A stretch of DNA of 44,661 nucleotides, taken from Eubacteriales bacterium (GTDB lineage Bacteria > Bacillota > Clostridia > Lachnospirales > Lachnospiraceae). The translations under genes and the position numbers were made by a program. The DNA is taken from NCBI GenBank assembly GCA_030526715.1, contig JAUNCG010000011.1, forward strand, positions 1 to 44,661. The letters run 5' to 3'. The notes under the pieces are model-generated. The model was not told the origin of the DNA and ran no database searches. It saw only the letters and a list, made by a program, of their open reading frames with translations. This document shows positions 8,534 through 15,519 of the stretch, in pieces (positions within the stretch are counted from its first letter, which is position 1; every line of letters begins with the position of its first letter).

Positions 8534-9676
8534 TTATTGGATTTTCTTCAGGAATCGCATTCCTGAGGCATCCTGTTCTGTCAGCATCAGATGAATGTCA
8601 TTCATCAGCTGTCCAATGGTGTCTGTAGCCTGATACATACTCTTATCCGTCACCCAGACATTTCCTTCCTGCACCGCCTTAAAATCCGCGAGCAGCCCGT
8701 CCTTCGCCAGCAGATCCTCCATGCTGTTCACGGTCGCATCGATGCTTCCGTTGTAGATAAGATAATCCGCATCTACCGCCGTATTGTAAAACTCCTCCAT
8801 GGTGATCTGAACAGAGGTCTTGCCACTGTCATCCGGCAGATCTGCAAATGCATTTTTTCCTCCGGCGATCTCGATCATGCTGGAGATGTAATCTTTTGGG
8901 CTGCGCACTACCGGAGAACCGGTGGTATTGATATAGAAGAATACGACCGTTTTCCCCGTATTCTCATAATTTGCCATCTCATCAATCACGGCCGCCTGCT
9001 CCGCAAAAAAACTTTCGGCTGTATCTTCCTTATTCAGCATGGCTCCATAGACCTTGATCCACTCCGTCCGTCCGAGAGGATGCGATTCATAGCTGGAGCG
9101 GTCAATAAATACCGGAATGTCCAATGCCTCGATCATCTCCTGAACCTTCGGGTCATGAAGGATCATCGTCGATTCCACAGCCAGATCACAGTCCTCGCCG
9201 ACCAGCAGCTCATAATCCGGTTCGTTATATTTTCCGGCAAATAAAATGCGGCCGTCTTCTATGGCATCCGCAGCCTCCTGTACTGTCCAGCCGGATGCAT
9301 CTACTCCGGACAGACGGATCTGATCCAGACCGTCCAGCGCCACAAACAGCGCCATCGGAGAGGTCGCCGCCATGTAGATCGTGTCCAGCGGCTGCTGCAG
9401 CACACGGATATCCTCTGCCACATCCTCCGGCGCCTCTTTCCCTTCCGGTACAATCAGATACTGAGCGCTGTCATGTACATCGATCAGCTTATATCCATCC
9501 TGATAATAATACACGTCAAAGCATTCTGCATAGGTAAGCTCCATCTTGGAATCAAAGACTAGCCCCGCTATGTCCGGAGCTGCGGTCTCGGCATTCGCCA
9601 TCATTCCAAATCCCATTGCCAGAATTGCCGTCAGCACAGCTGTCCTATATCCGGCAAACATTTTCCTTCTCATCAT
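8534..9676 (-). CDS. BtuF/FecB-like solute-binding protein
   Basis: A 380-aa secreted binding protein of the two-lobe, helix-linked class III type that feeds FecCD permeases. The signal peptide runs to about residue 29 (hydrophobic core, then ANA-ET). It contains no lipobox Cys, which is unusual for a Gram-positive binding protein. Lobe 1 runs from APDIAGL to about residue 180. The linker helix follows HPLGRTEWIKVYG. Lobe 2 begins around NTGKTVVFFYINTTG, with SSMIEIAGGKNAF and the C-terminal GNVWVTDKSMYQATD. It lies 17 nt after the 895-aa protein, whose C-terminus is homologous to lobe 1. Specificity is inferred as corrinoid from the riboswitch. Confidence 0.9.
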   Translation of the reverse strand: MMRRKMFAGYRTAVLTAILAMGFGMMANAETAAPDIAGLVFDSKMELTYAECFDVYYYQDGYKLIDVHDSAQYLIVPEGKEAPEDVAEDIRVLQQPLDTIYMAATSPMALFVALDGLDQIRLSGVDASGWTVQEAADAIEDGRILFAGKYNEPDYELLVGEDCDLAVESTMILHDPKVQEMIEALDIPVFIDRSSYESHPLGRTEWIKVYGAMLNKEDTAESFFAEQAAVIDEMANYENTGKTVVFFYINTTGSPVVRSPKDYISSMIEIAGGKNAFADLPDDSGKTSVQITMEEFYNTAVDADYLIYNGSIDATVNSMEDLLAKDGLLADFKAVQEGNVWVTDKSMYQATDTIGQLMNDIHLMLTEQDASGMRFLKKIQ

Positions 9677-9693
9677 TATACCGTTTCCTTCCT

Positions 9694-12381
9694 TTAACTA
9701 TTTGTATCTGAATCAAACAAAATACGATAGACCTTATCCCATTCTGCTTTTGCCTTTTCATTCTTCTCATCCATGCTGCGCTCAACGATCACCGGCACTT
9801 TTAAAGTGCCGAAATACTCACAGATCTGCTTCAGCCGCGCCTCCTGCTCCTGTACACTCAGAGCCTGATCTTCTTTGCAAAGAATATCCGATGGAAGAAT
9901 TGCCAGATCACATCCTGCCTTGACCAGCGCTTTATAATTCGGTTCATCATAGGCTCCACCGTAGACAATGCTGCCCGCTGCCATAGCTTCCGCAATTTTC
10001 CCGTCCTTTATTTCTTCCTGCGTCTGACCCACCGCCGCAATTTTTTGTGCCTGTCCCAATTCGCCTGCCAACGTCGTCAGCGCTGCTTCTGATGCAACAT
10101 ATGCATTTTCTATCGGAAGCTGTATCACGATCATCTGCTTCTCCAAACCGGCAGGAATTTCCGCATCGGCAGGAACGATCAAATATTTTACCACATTTCC
10201 TTTATACAGCTCTGCGGTCTGCTCACTGGCAGTCCTGATCGGTTCACCGTTTTCATCCATATTGTCCAATGCTGCCTCTTCTCCGTCCGCTTCTTCTGCT
10301 GCGACAGCCTCCGGTGCCTTGCGCTGCGTATCCGTCATCATATCTACTTCTAGCAGCGAGATCCCTTGTTCATACTGATAGACCTTGAAATATTCGGCAT
10401 GCTCGATCTGCATTTCTCCCTGATATTTCAGTCCTGTGATCTCCGGTGCATTTTCATCCAGAGTTTGATTCTCTGTGCTCTCTTTTTTATCTGATTTGTC
10501 ATTCTTATCCTTCTTCTGCGATGTATCCTTTTCTTCCAACCCTACATAAATAGTATAGGAGATCTCATGCGCTGCGGACATTCTGGTGGTCATTCCGATC
10601 ACGGTATTATTCTTATTCAGCTCTACCGGAATTGTAAAGGCAGTGCTTCCTCCGCTGATGCTTCCCTGATATTTGTTGCCGTTTGCCTTTGCATAGGCAT
10701 AATACGGACTGCTGAACACGATGGTAGCATAAGCCTGCCCACCGCGCACCGTCACCTTATCACAGGTGATATTAATGCGTCCGCTTCCGCCGGACCATGA
10801 AAAGCTGTCCGGAGCATACACACCGTCGGCCAGCTTCGTGGAGCTGTTCACGGCTCTGGTAGAACCGCTCAGATCCGACTCGTATTTGGATTCCTTCGCT
10901 GCTTTTCCGTCATTTCTTTTTTTCTTATTTTTCCCGTTTTTTCCTTTACCGTCATTATTTTCCTCGTCTTTTATCCCCTGCTGTGTATCTGTATTACCAA
11001 CAGCCGTCAGATCGGTTGGCACAGTCTCAGGAATAGCTGCCGCAATGTCACCGATTCTCTGCAAAGTATCCGAATGAATAATAATACTTCTGGAATACCA
11101 GCGATTCTGTCTGGCGGAATGTGAAGCAACGACCAACACCTGATCCAGTGCTTCCACCGGGATTTCATACTGATATCCGTTCTTCTCCACTCCGTTCTGC
11201 GTATAGGTTTTGCTTCCCTTCACCGGAATCCAAGTCGAACTATCTGCTGCTCCTGCCGCTGCATCACTTCCCATATACAGATAATCATAGCCGGTTCCGC
11301 TCAGTGTGATCAGCGCCGTCATCTTTCCGCCGTTGACCGTCAGCTGTACATCTACCACCTTAAACATATCCGCTCCAGTCTCCGCCGTTGCAGAGTAGAT
11401 ACCATCCTGTGGTGCCTGCGGTTGCGGATTCTGCGGGGTCTGTGGTTCGTCCGGTGTCTGCGGCTCGTCCGACGTCTGCGGCTCGCTGTCTTTTTTCGGA
11501 ACCATCAAATATAATTGCGCTTTGTTATAACTGCTCCCGTCCGGTTTCCCAAGAATAATCGGAATCTGAATATCTGTCTCATCGCTATTCACCGAAAAAT
11601 GAAATACCCATCCTCCATTGGACTTCTCCTCTCCCTGTATCGAGGCTCCATTTAAGGAAATCTTATCAAAAGATGTATTGTCAGTCGAGATCTTCACATC
11701 ATATGTCCCGTTGTCCTGCGGTACAACTATAGAATTTTTAATTGCGAACATCTTAAACACAGTGCCGTCCGCTTTTACCACCTGAACTCCGTCATCTCCT
11801 TGAATCTCTTCTGCACTGCCTGCTTGCTTTTCCTCTGCATGGCGCTTTACCTCTGCGATTTCCCCACTCTCATTTTCATTCTCATTTTTTTCCGTAGTAT
11901 CTTCCGTACCTTCTGCCTTCTCTAAAGCTGTCTCCTTATCCTGCTGTGGCACGGGTTCTGCTGCTTCAGAGCTCTTCTCCCCGGATTCCGGACTCTCGTC
12001 TGCGCTCTCCTCTGACTCGTTTATCTGCTTTGAAGCCTCAGTTTCTGTCCGCTGTGTTTCCTGATTCTGTTCCTCTGCCTTCGGTGCCTCTGTTCCTACG
12101 GTCTCCTTATTCTCTGTCTTCGGAATGTCCTGTTTTGCGGTCTCTTTCTCCTCTACCTTCAATGTATCTGCCTTCGATGCCTCTTCTTTCGATGTCTCCG
12201 CTTTTTCCGTAGTCTCCGTTTTTTCTTTCTCTTCTGTGGAGTTCACTGTCTCTGTCTGCTTTTCAGATGTCTGCTCCACTTCCGGTATTTCTAAATTTTC
12301 TGCCTGTGTACTCAGTACCGGACTAAAAACCATCGAAGTTGACAGCAGCAATGCCATGAGCTTACTACTTCTTCTTTTCAT
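9694..12381 (-). CDS. Secreted multidomain protein fused to a solute-binding-protein lobe
   Basis: An 895-aa protein. ATG at 12381 is chosen because GGGGGAGG lies 4 nt upstream. In order: signal peptide (1-27); Glu/Thr/Lys-rich low-complexity region (28-200); beta-rich domain A (about 205-295); Pro/Gln linker of DEPQTP repeats (297-325); domain B (326-437, with FKVVDVQLTVNGGKMTALI and SHSARQNRWYSRS); Lys/Asn-rich linker (468-505); domain C (517-617, with SGGSGRINITCDKVTV, FSSPYYAYA and MSAAHEISYTI). The C-terminal part (645-895) matches lobe 1 of the next gene's binding protein (YDEPNYKALVKAGCDLAI against YNEPDYELLVGEDCDLAV; EWDKVYRILF against EWIKVYGAML) and stops where the linker helix would start. 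No LPXTG or transmembrane anchor is seen. A surface role in corrinoid capture is inferred; no such function is known to me. Confidence 0.88.
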   Translation of the reverse strand: MKRRSSKLMALLLSTSMVFSPVLSTQAENLEIPEVEQTSEKQTETVNSTEEKEKTETTEKAETSKEEASKADTLKVEEKETAKQDIPKTENKETVGTEAPKAEEQNQETQRTETEASKQINESEESADESPESGEKSSEAAEPVPQQDKETALEKAEGTEDTTEKNENENESGEIAEVKRHAEEKQAGSAEEIQGDDGVQVVKADGTVFKMFAIKNSIVVPQDNGTYDVKISTDNTSFDKISLNGASIQGEEKSNGGWVFHFSVNSDETDIQIPIILGKPDGSSYNKAQLYLMVPKKDSEPQTSDEPQTPDEPQTPQNPQPQAPQDGIYSATAETGADMFKVVDVQLTVNGGKMTALITLSGTGYDYLYMGSDAAAGAADSSTWIPVKGSKTYTQNGVEKNGYQYEIPVEALDQVLVVASHSARQNRWYSRSIIIHSDTLQRIGDIAAAIPETVPTDLTAVGNTDTQQGIKDEENNDGKGKNGKNKKKRNDGKAAKESKYESDLSGSTRAVNSSTKLADGVYAPDSFSWSGGSGRINITCDKVTVRGGQAYATIVFSSPYYAYAKANGNKYQGSISGGSTAFTIPVELNKNNTVIGMTTRMSAAHEISYTIYVGLEEKDTSQKKDKNDKSDKKESTENQTLDENAPEITGLKYQGEMQIEHAEYFKVYQYEQGISLLEVDMMTDTQRKAPEAVAAEEADGEEAALDNMDENGEPIRTASEQTAELYKGNVVKYLIVPADAEIPAGLEKQMIVIQLPIENAYVASEAALTTLAGELGQAQKIAAVGQTQEEIKDGKIAEAMAAGSIVYGGAYDEPNYKALVKAGCDLAILPSDILCKEDQALSVQEQEARLKQICEYFGTLKVPVIVERSMDEKNEKAKAEWDKVYRILFDSDTNS

Positions 12382-12432
12382 TTTCCTCCCCCTTTCGGTA
12401 TTCAGCCATATCATTCATCTTGTTGTGCCATC

Positions 12433-12461
12433 ACAATAGCATACTTTAGTTTTCCGTACAA
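12433..12461 (-). promoter_or_regulatory. Possible internal promoter before the 895-aa gene
   Basis: In the minus direction TTGTAC (12456-12461) and TATTGT (12433-12438) are separated by 17 nt, about 45 nt upstream of the 895-aa gene ribosome binding site. The -35 is good and the -10 moderate. It would let the importer genes be expressed apart from the riboswitch. Confidence 0.4.
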
Positions 12462-12490
12462 TCCCATTAAAGGATTTATCGGATCCTGAT

Positions 12491-12535
12491 AAAAGAACGA
12501 ACGAATCGCCCTTATCGGAAAATCCGCCCGTTCTT
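12491..12535 (-). terminator. Imperfect terminator or attenuator after the 609-aa gene
   Basis: Arms AAGAACG and CGTTCTT enclose a region with its own CGGA/TCCG hairpin, and the 3' arm continues into a short TTTT run. It lies 10 nt beyond the 609-aa stop. The stem is interrupted and the T-run short, so partial termination is more likely than a full stop. Confidence 0.5.
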
Positions 12536-12544
12536 CGTCTTCTA

Positions 12545-14374
12545 TCAGTGAACTGTAACCGTTGTTGTTTTTTCACGCACGGTAATATTAATGACGACCT
12601 TCTTTTTTCCTGAGGTCACAGTGATCTTTGCTTTTCCAGCCTTCTTTGCTGTGATCACACCCTTTTTATTTACCGTTGCAATCTTCTTATCAGAAGTACT
12701 GTATGTAATTTTCTGGATAGAGGTAATCGGAGCAAGCACCGGATGCAGGGTAAGCTTTTCACCTTTTTTCAAGGTCAGCTTCTTTGTCAAACCGGTAATT
12801 TTCTTTGTCTGAACCGCTTTTGCCTGAACAGACACCTTCACAGTCTTTTTCAGTCCGCTGGCCAGAGTGATCGTCAGATTTGCTTTTCCCGTCTTATTCT
12901 TTGCTTTGATCTTACCGTCAGATGTCACGGTAAAAAGCTTCGGATTATCAGACTCATAGGAAACAACACGATCTCCCTCTGCAAGTCCCGTCACCTTAAA
13001 AGCAGTAGTAGACTGCTTTGACTTCAGCAGGATCGTCTCTGCATTTACCTCAATCGTCGGATTGATCGTCTCCGGCTTATTGCTTGGCTGCAGCTTGGCA
13101 ATTTCTTCTGTCTCTTTGTTCCTACATATCGTACAGGTGCGCTCTTTCAGACCGGTCTGCTGTTCGGTAGCTTCGCGAGTGATCTTCCACTCTCCATAGC
13201 TGTGACCCTTTGCCGGAATCTCCTTCTGCTCAACTAACACTTCTCCGCATTCAGAGCATTTTTCCCCTGCAGTGAGACCCTTTTCCGTACAGGTTGCTTC
13301 TATAGCCTTGAGTTCTTCCGATACATGCTGATGTTCAACTGCCTTTTTCTCAAGGGTCGCGAGATCCTTCGTGATGGTGATCTTATACTCTATTTCCTGT
13401 ATCTTCGACATCGCTGTCGTCGTTCCGTAGATCGTCATCTCCTTGTTCAGCTCCACCGGCACGCTCTTGAAGGTCGATGATTTAGTTCCAAGCTCCGGAT
13501 TCTCATAGATCGTTTCACCGATCCTCAGCTTTGTGTAATTCTTACTGGAATATGCAATGTCCGCATAGGAATGACCGTCCTTGATCGTGATCTTCGGACA
13601 GGTGATCTTTACTCTTCCTGTTCCTCCGGAAAAAGCAAATTCGTCCGGTACAGCTTCCTGATCTGCAATATCCTCAGACACCTGATTATTGTAGGTCTCG
13701 GATACTGCCTTTTTCTCAAGGGTCGCGAGATCCTTCGTGATGGTGATCTTATACTCTATTTCCTGTATCTTCGACATCGCTGTCGTCGTTCCGTAGATCG
13801 TCATCTCCTTGTTCAGCTCCACCGGCACGCTCTTGAAGGTCGATGATTTAGTTCCAAGCTCCGGATTCTCATAGATCGTTTCACCGATCCTCAGCTTTGT
13901 ATAATTCTTACTGGAATATGCAATGTCCGCATAGGAGTGGCCATCCTTGATCGTGATCTTCGGGCAGGTGATCGTTACTTTTCCTGTTCCTCCGGTAAAT
14001 ACAAAGTCATCCGCTGTAGCTTCCTGATCTGCGATGTCGTCAGCCACCTGATTATCGTAGACCTGCGCCGGAGCTGCCGGAGGCTCTTCGCCATCTAACA
14101 TGATATCCAGCGCTGCCTCTTCCACAGGTTCCACGTCAATGATCCACTCATCTTCTACTTCTTCGCCAAAACCTGCTTCTTCATCTGCCGCGAAAAGCTC
14201 CTCAGTATCTTCGTACCATGTTTCCTCCTCTGTCATATCCTTCTCAGATATCACTTCAGACTCTACTGCATATACTTCGTTCTCAAACTCCTCTGCATAT
14301 ACAGACAGTGCAGGTGTAAATGCCATTATCCCTGCCAACAATAATGCCGTTAGTTTTTTTCCTCTCAGTTTCAA
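12545..14374 (-). CDS. Secreted protein with two near-identical repeat domains, Cys/His ribbon and BIG2 domains
   Basis: A 609-aa protein, first gene after the cobalamin riboswitch. The start is TTG at 14374, with AAGGAGG 5 nt upstream and the signal peptide (KLRGKKLTALLLAGIMAF) immediately following; the GTG at 14404 lies before that site. In order: signal peptide (1-27); acidic region (28-95); domain copy 1 (about 123-214) and copy 2 (about 245-336), each with GGTG, ITCPKITIKDGHSYADIAYS and AMSKIQEIEYKI; a Cys/His segment (348-417, two CxxC pairs and several His) like those common in Firmicute surface proteins; two BIG2-type Ig-like domains (about 440-517 and 524-600). No cell-wall sorting motif is seen. 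Riboswitch control and domain sharing with the 895-aa protein suggest corrinoid binding at the cell surface, which is inference. Confidence 0.88.
   Translation of the reverse strand: MKLRGKKLTALLLAGIMAFTPALSVYAEEFENEVYAVESEVISEKDMTEEETWYEDTEELFAADEEAGFGEEVEDEWIIDVEPVEEAALDIMLDGEEPPAAPAQVYDNQVADDIADQEATADDFVFTGGTGKVTITCPKITIKDGHSYADIAYSSKNYTKLRIGETIYENPELGTKSSTFKSVPVELNKEMTIYGTTTAMSKIQEIEYKITITKDLATLEKKAVSETYNNQVSEDIADQEAVPDEFAFSGGTGRVKITCPKITIKDGHSYADIAYSSKNYTKLRIGETIYENPELGTKSSTFKSVPVELNKEMTIYGTTTAMSKIQEIEYKITITKDLATLEKKAVEHQHVSEELKAIEATCTEKGLTAGEKCSECGEVLVEQKEIPAKGHSYGEWKITREATEQQTGLKERTCTICRNKETEEIAKLQPSNKPETINPTIEVNAETILLKSKQSTTAFKVTGLAEGDRVVSYESDNPKLFTVTSDGKIKAKNKTGKANLTITLASGLKKTVKVSVQAKAVQTKKITGLTKKLTLKKGEKLTLHPVLAPITSIQKITYSTSDKKIATVNKKGVITAKKAGKAKITVTSGKKKVVINITVREKTTTVTVH
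13338..13703 (-). repeat. 366-nt tandem repeat unit, copy encoding domain 2
   Basis: This unit is directly adjacent to a second unit at 13704-14069 with a 366-nt offset (122 codons, in frame). Positions 13338-13534 match 13704-13900 base for base (197 nt). The next difference is a single change at 13535, and identity then resumes to 13570. The rest of the unit, which encodes the start of the domain and its linker, is clearly more diverged. Confidence 0.95.
13704..14069 (-). repeat. 366-nt tandem repeat unit, copy encoding domain 1
   Basis: Partner of 13338-13703. The sharp contrast between a near-identical 233-nt block and a diverged remainder points to gene conversion or a recent partial duplication rather than uniform ageing of both copies. 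Confidence 0.95.
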
Positions 14375-14470
14375 TACTTCCTCCTTCTGTGTATCCAAGT
14401 ACACTTACATTTTCGACCAAATGGGCGGCTGGTTCATCCGACTGGCGGCACCGTATCCTCTAAAGGCAAT

Positions 14471-14500
14471 AAAAAACGCCTGTCATATGAAGACAGACGC
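14471..14500 (-). terminator. Riboswitch-controlled terminator
   Basis: In the minus direction a 9-bp stem (two G-U pairs) with a 7-nt loop lies at 14476-14500 and is followed by six T residues (14471-14476). It sits between the cobalamin aptamer and the 609-aa gene, where a transcription-terminating expression platform is expected. Confidence 0.9.
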
Positions 14501-14544
14501 CAAAAATACATCCTCCCATTGGAGCACGCGTTATTACCGCAACT

Positions 14545-14553
14545 TGTCTTCAT
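14545..14553 (-). promoter_or_regulatory. Putative antiterminator arm
   Basis: The RNA segment ATGAAGACA is exactly complementary over 9 nt to TGTCTTCAT within the terminator 5' arm and loop (14487-14495). Pairing would disrupt the terminator. It lies about 20 nt after the aptamer and is a plausible alternative fold when cobalamin is absent. Confidence 0.6.
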
Positions 14554-14571
14554 CGGAAACAGTTGACCAAT

Positions 14572-14742
14572 ATTTTCAGCAGGTTTCCTGACTTAGAATC
14601 AACACGCTATTGCACCTTCTCAGACGTCTGTCCAATGGCATCACACAATACCGCTCCTCATCACAGTGACCGGATCGCCCGGGAATTACACCCGGTTCCC
14701 TTTTACCCTCCAGAAGCCTATGGCTCTGTCGGCACTGAAAAT
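14572..14742 (-). ncRNA. Cobalamin riboswitch (AdoCbl-type)
   Basis: The aptamer is closed by a perfect 8-bp P1 (14735-14742 with 14572-14579). Inside are the hallmark B12-box elements: AAAAGGGAACCGGGTGTAA, then ATTCCCGGGC, GATCCGG and TCACTGTGATGAGGAG (about 14655-14705). The 3' signature AAGTCAGGAAACCTGC lies just before P1 closes. The layout corresponds to the long AdoCbl-class aptamer with a peripheral domain. With the downstream terminator this should be an OFF switch: cobalamin binding stops transcription of the minus-strand operon. It lies about 45 nt downstream of the -10 element. Confidence 0.96.
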
Positions 14743-14784
14743 CCCTGATATCTACTCGTCGAATCAAATGTTCAACGCTTCATT

Positions 14785-14813
14785 ACTATAGCATATCTGC
14801 GCACAAAAGTAAA
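14785..14813 (-). promoter_or_regulatory. Promoter of the riboswitch operon
   Basis: TTTACT (14808-14813), a 17-nt spacer, then TATAGT (14785-14790) on the minus strand, positioned so that the transcript would start a few tens of nt before the aptamer. Confidence 0.75.
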
Positions 14814-14831
14814 CTTTCGCGAAGTAAAGTA

Positions 14832-14911
14832 TCCGTTCTTTACATTCTTTTTCTGTTGTGCTATATTTTTATGGTGCATTTTGAAATAGATTTTTAATGG
14901 TAAAGAACGGA
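14832..14911. repeat. 12-nt perfect inverted repeat flanking the plus-strand promoter
   Basis: TCCGTTCTTTAC at 14832-14843 and its exact reverse complement at 14900-14911. The left arm overlaps the plus-strand -35 and the right arm overlaps the ribosome binding site of the 192-aa gene. The left arm precedes the expected transcription start, so this is better read as a DNA operator pair than an RNA hairpin. Confidence 0.7.
14839..14867 (+). promoter_or_regulatory. Promoter of the 192-aa protein and asnA
   Basis: TTTACA (14839-14844), a 17-nt spacer, then TATATT (14862-14867). It is divergent from the riboswitch promoter, and the two -35 elements are about 25 nt apart. Confidence 0.75.
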
Positions 14912-14919
14912 GTATGATT

Positions 14920-15498
14920 ATGAAACAGTTAATGCGCACCGCTGTCGGGATGCTTTCCGTCGCCGCGCTCTCCTGCACTTTTGCTTACGGCGCCTTCGCC
15001 GCAGAGCCGGAAGAACCGATTTCAAAAACTGCTGCTCAGGAGACATTCTCAGACGTTGCTGTCCTTGATCTAAAGGATGGTGAATATGCCGTCAATGTCG
15101 ATCTGCTCGGCGGAAGCGGTAAGGCCTATGTGAATTCTCCCACGATCCTGACGATTCAGGATGGCAGGGCGTATGCACATCTGGAGTGGAGCAGTGAAAA
15201 TTATGACTATATGATTGTGGACGGCGAAACCTATTTTCCGACGAATACGGAGGGGAATTCCGTATTTGAGTCTATTCCTGTTCTCGTCTTCGACGAGGAA
15301 ATGCCGGTGATCGCCGATACCACTGCGATGGGAACTCCCCACGAGATTTCTTATACCCTGACCTTTTACTCTGAATCCATCGGTTCTAAGAGTCAGATGC
15401 CTCAGGAGGCCGCAAAACGTGTCCTTCTCATGGCCGGAATCATCATTGTGGGCGGTGGAATCCTCAACCATTATGTCAAGAAAAAAAGAGAACATTAA
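14920..15498 (+). CDS. Membrane-anchored single-domain protein of the riboswitch-linked domain family
   Basis: A 192-aa protein. The second ATG (14920) is chosen because GGAG is 7 nt upstream, against 1 nt for the ATG at 14914. It has a signal peptide (1-28, ending AFAA), one repeat-type domain (about 48-150, with LLGGSGKAYVNSP, WSSENYDYMIVDG and TTAMGTPHEISYTL), then a transmembrane helix (LLMAGIIIVGGGIL) and a basic KKKREH tail. The topology is extracellular domain with a membrane anchor. The domain matches those in the 609-aa and 895-aa proteins. It is not downstream of the riboswitch but is transcribed divergently. The asnA start is 21 nt after its stop, so the two are probably co-transcribed. 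It could act as the membrane-proximal receiver of a ligand relay; that is inference. Confidence 0.88.
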   Translation: MKQLMRTAVGMLSVAALSCTFAYGAFAAEPEEPISKTAAQETFSDVAVLDLKDGEYAVNVDLLGGSGKAYVNSPTILTIQDGRAYAHLEWSSENYDYMIVDGETYFPTNTEGNSVFESIPVLVFDEEMPVIADTTAMGTPHEISYTLTFYSESIGSKSQMPQEAAKRVLLMAGIIIVGGGILNHYVKKKREH

Positions 15499-15519
15499 CT
15501 ATAGAAAGGAAGTAGCACT

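Noticed and set aside
14100..14591. A Ser-rich 163-codon plus-strand frame
   Set aside because: It is antisense to the 609-aa gene start and runs into the riboswitch expression platform; the Ser content mirrors the acidic codons of the real gene.
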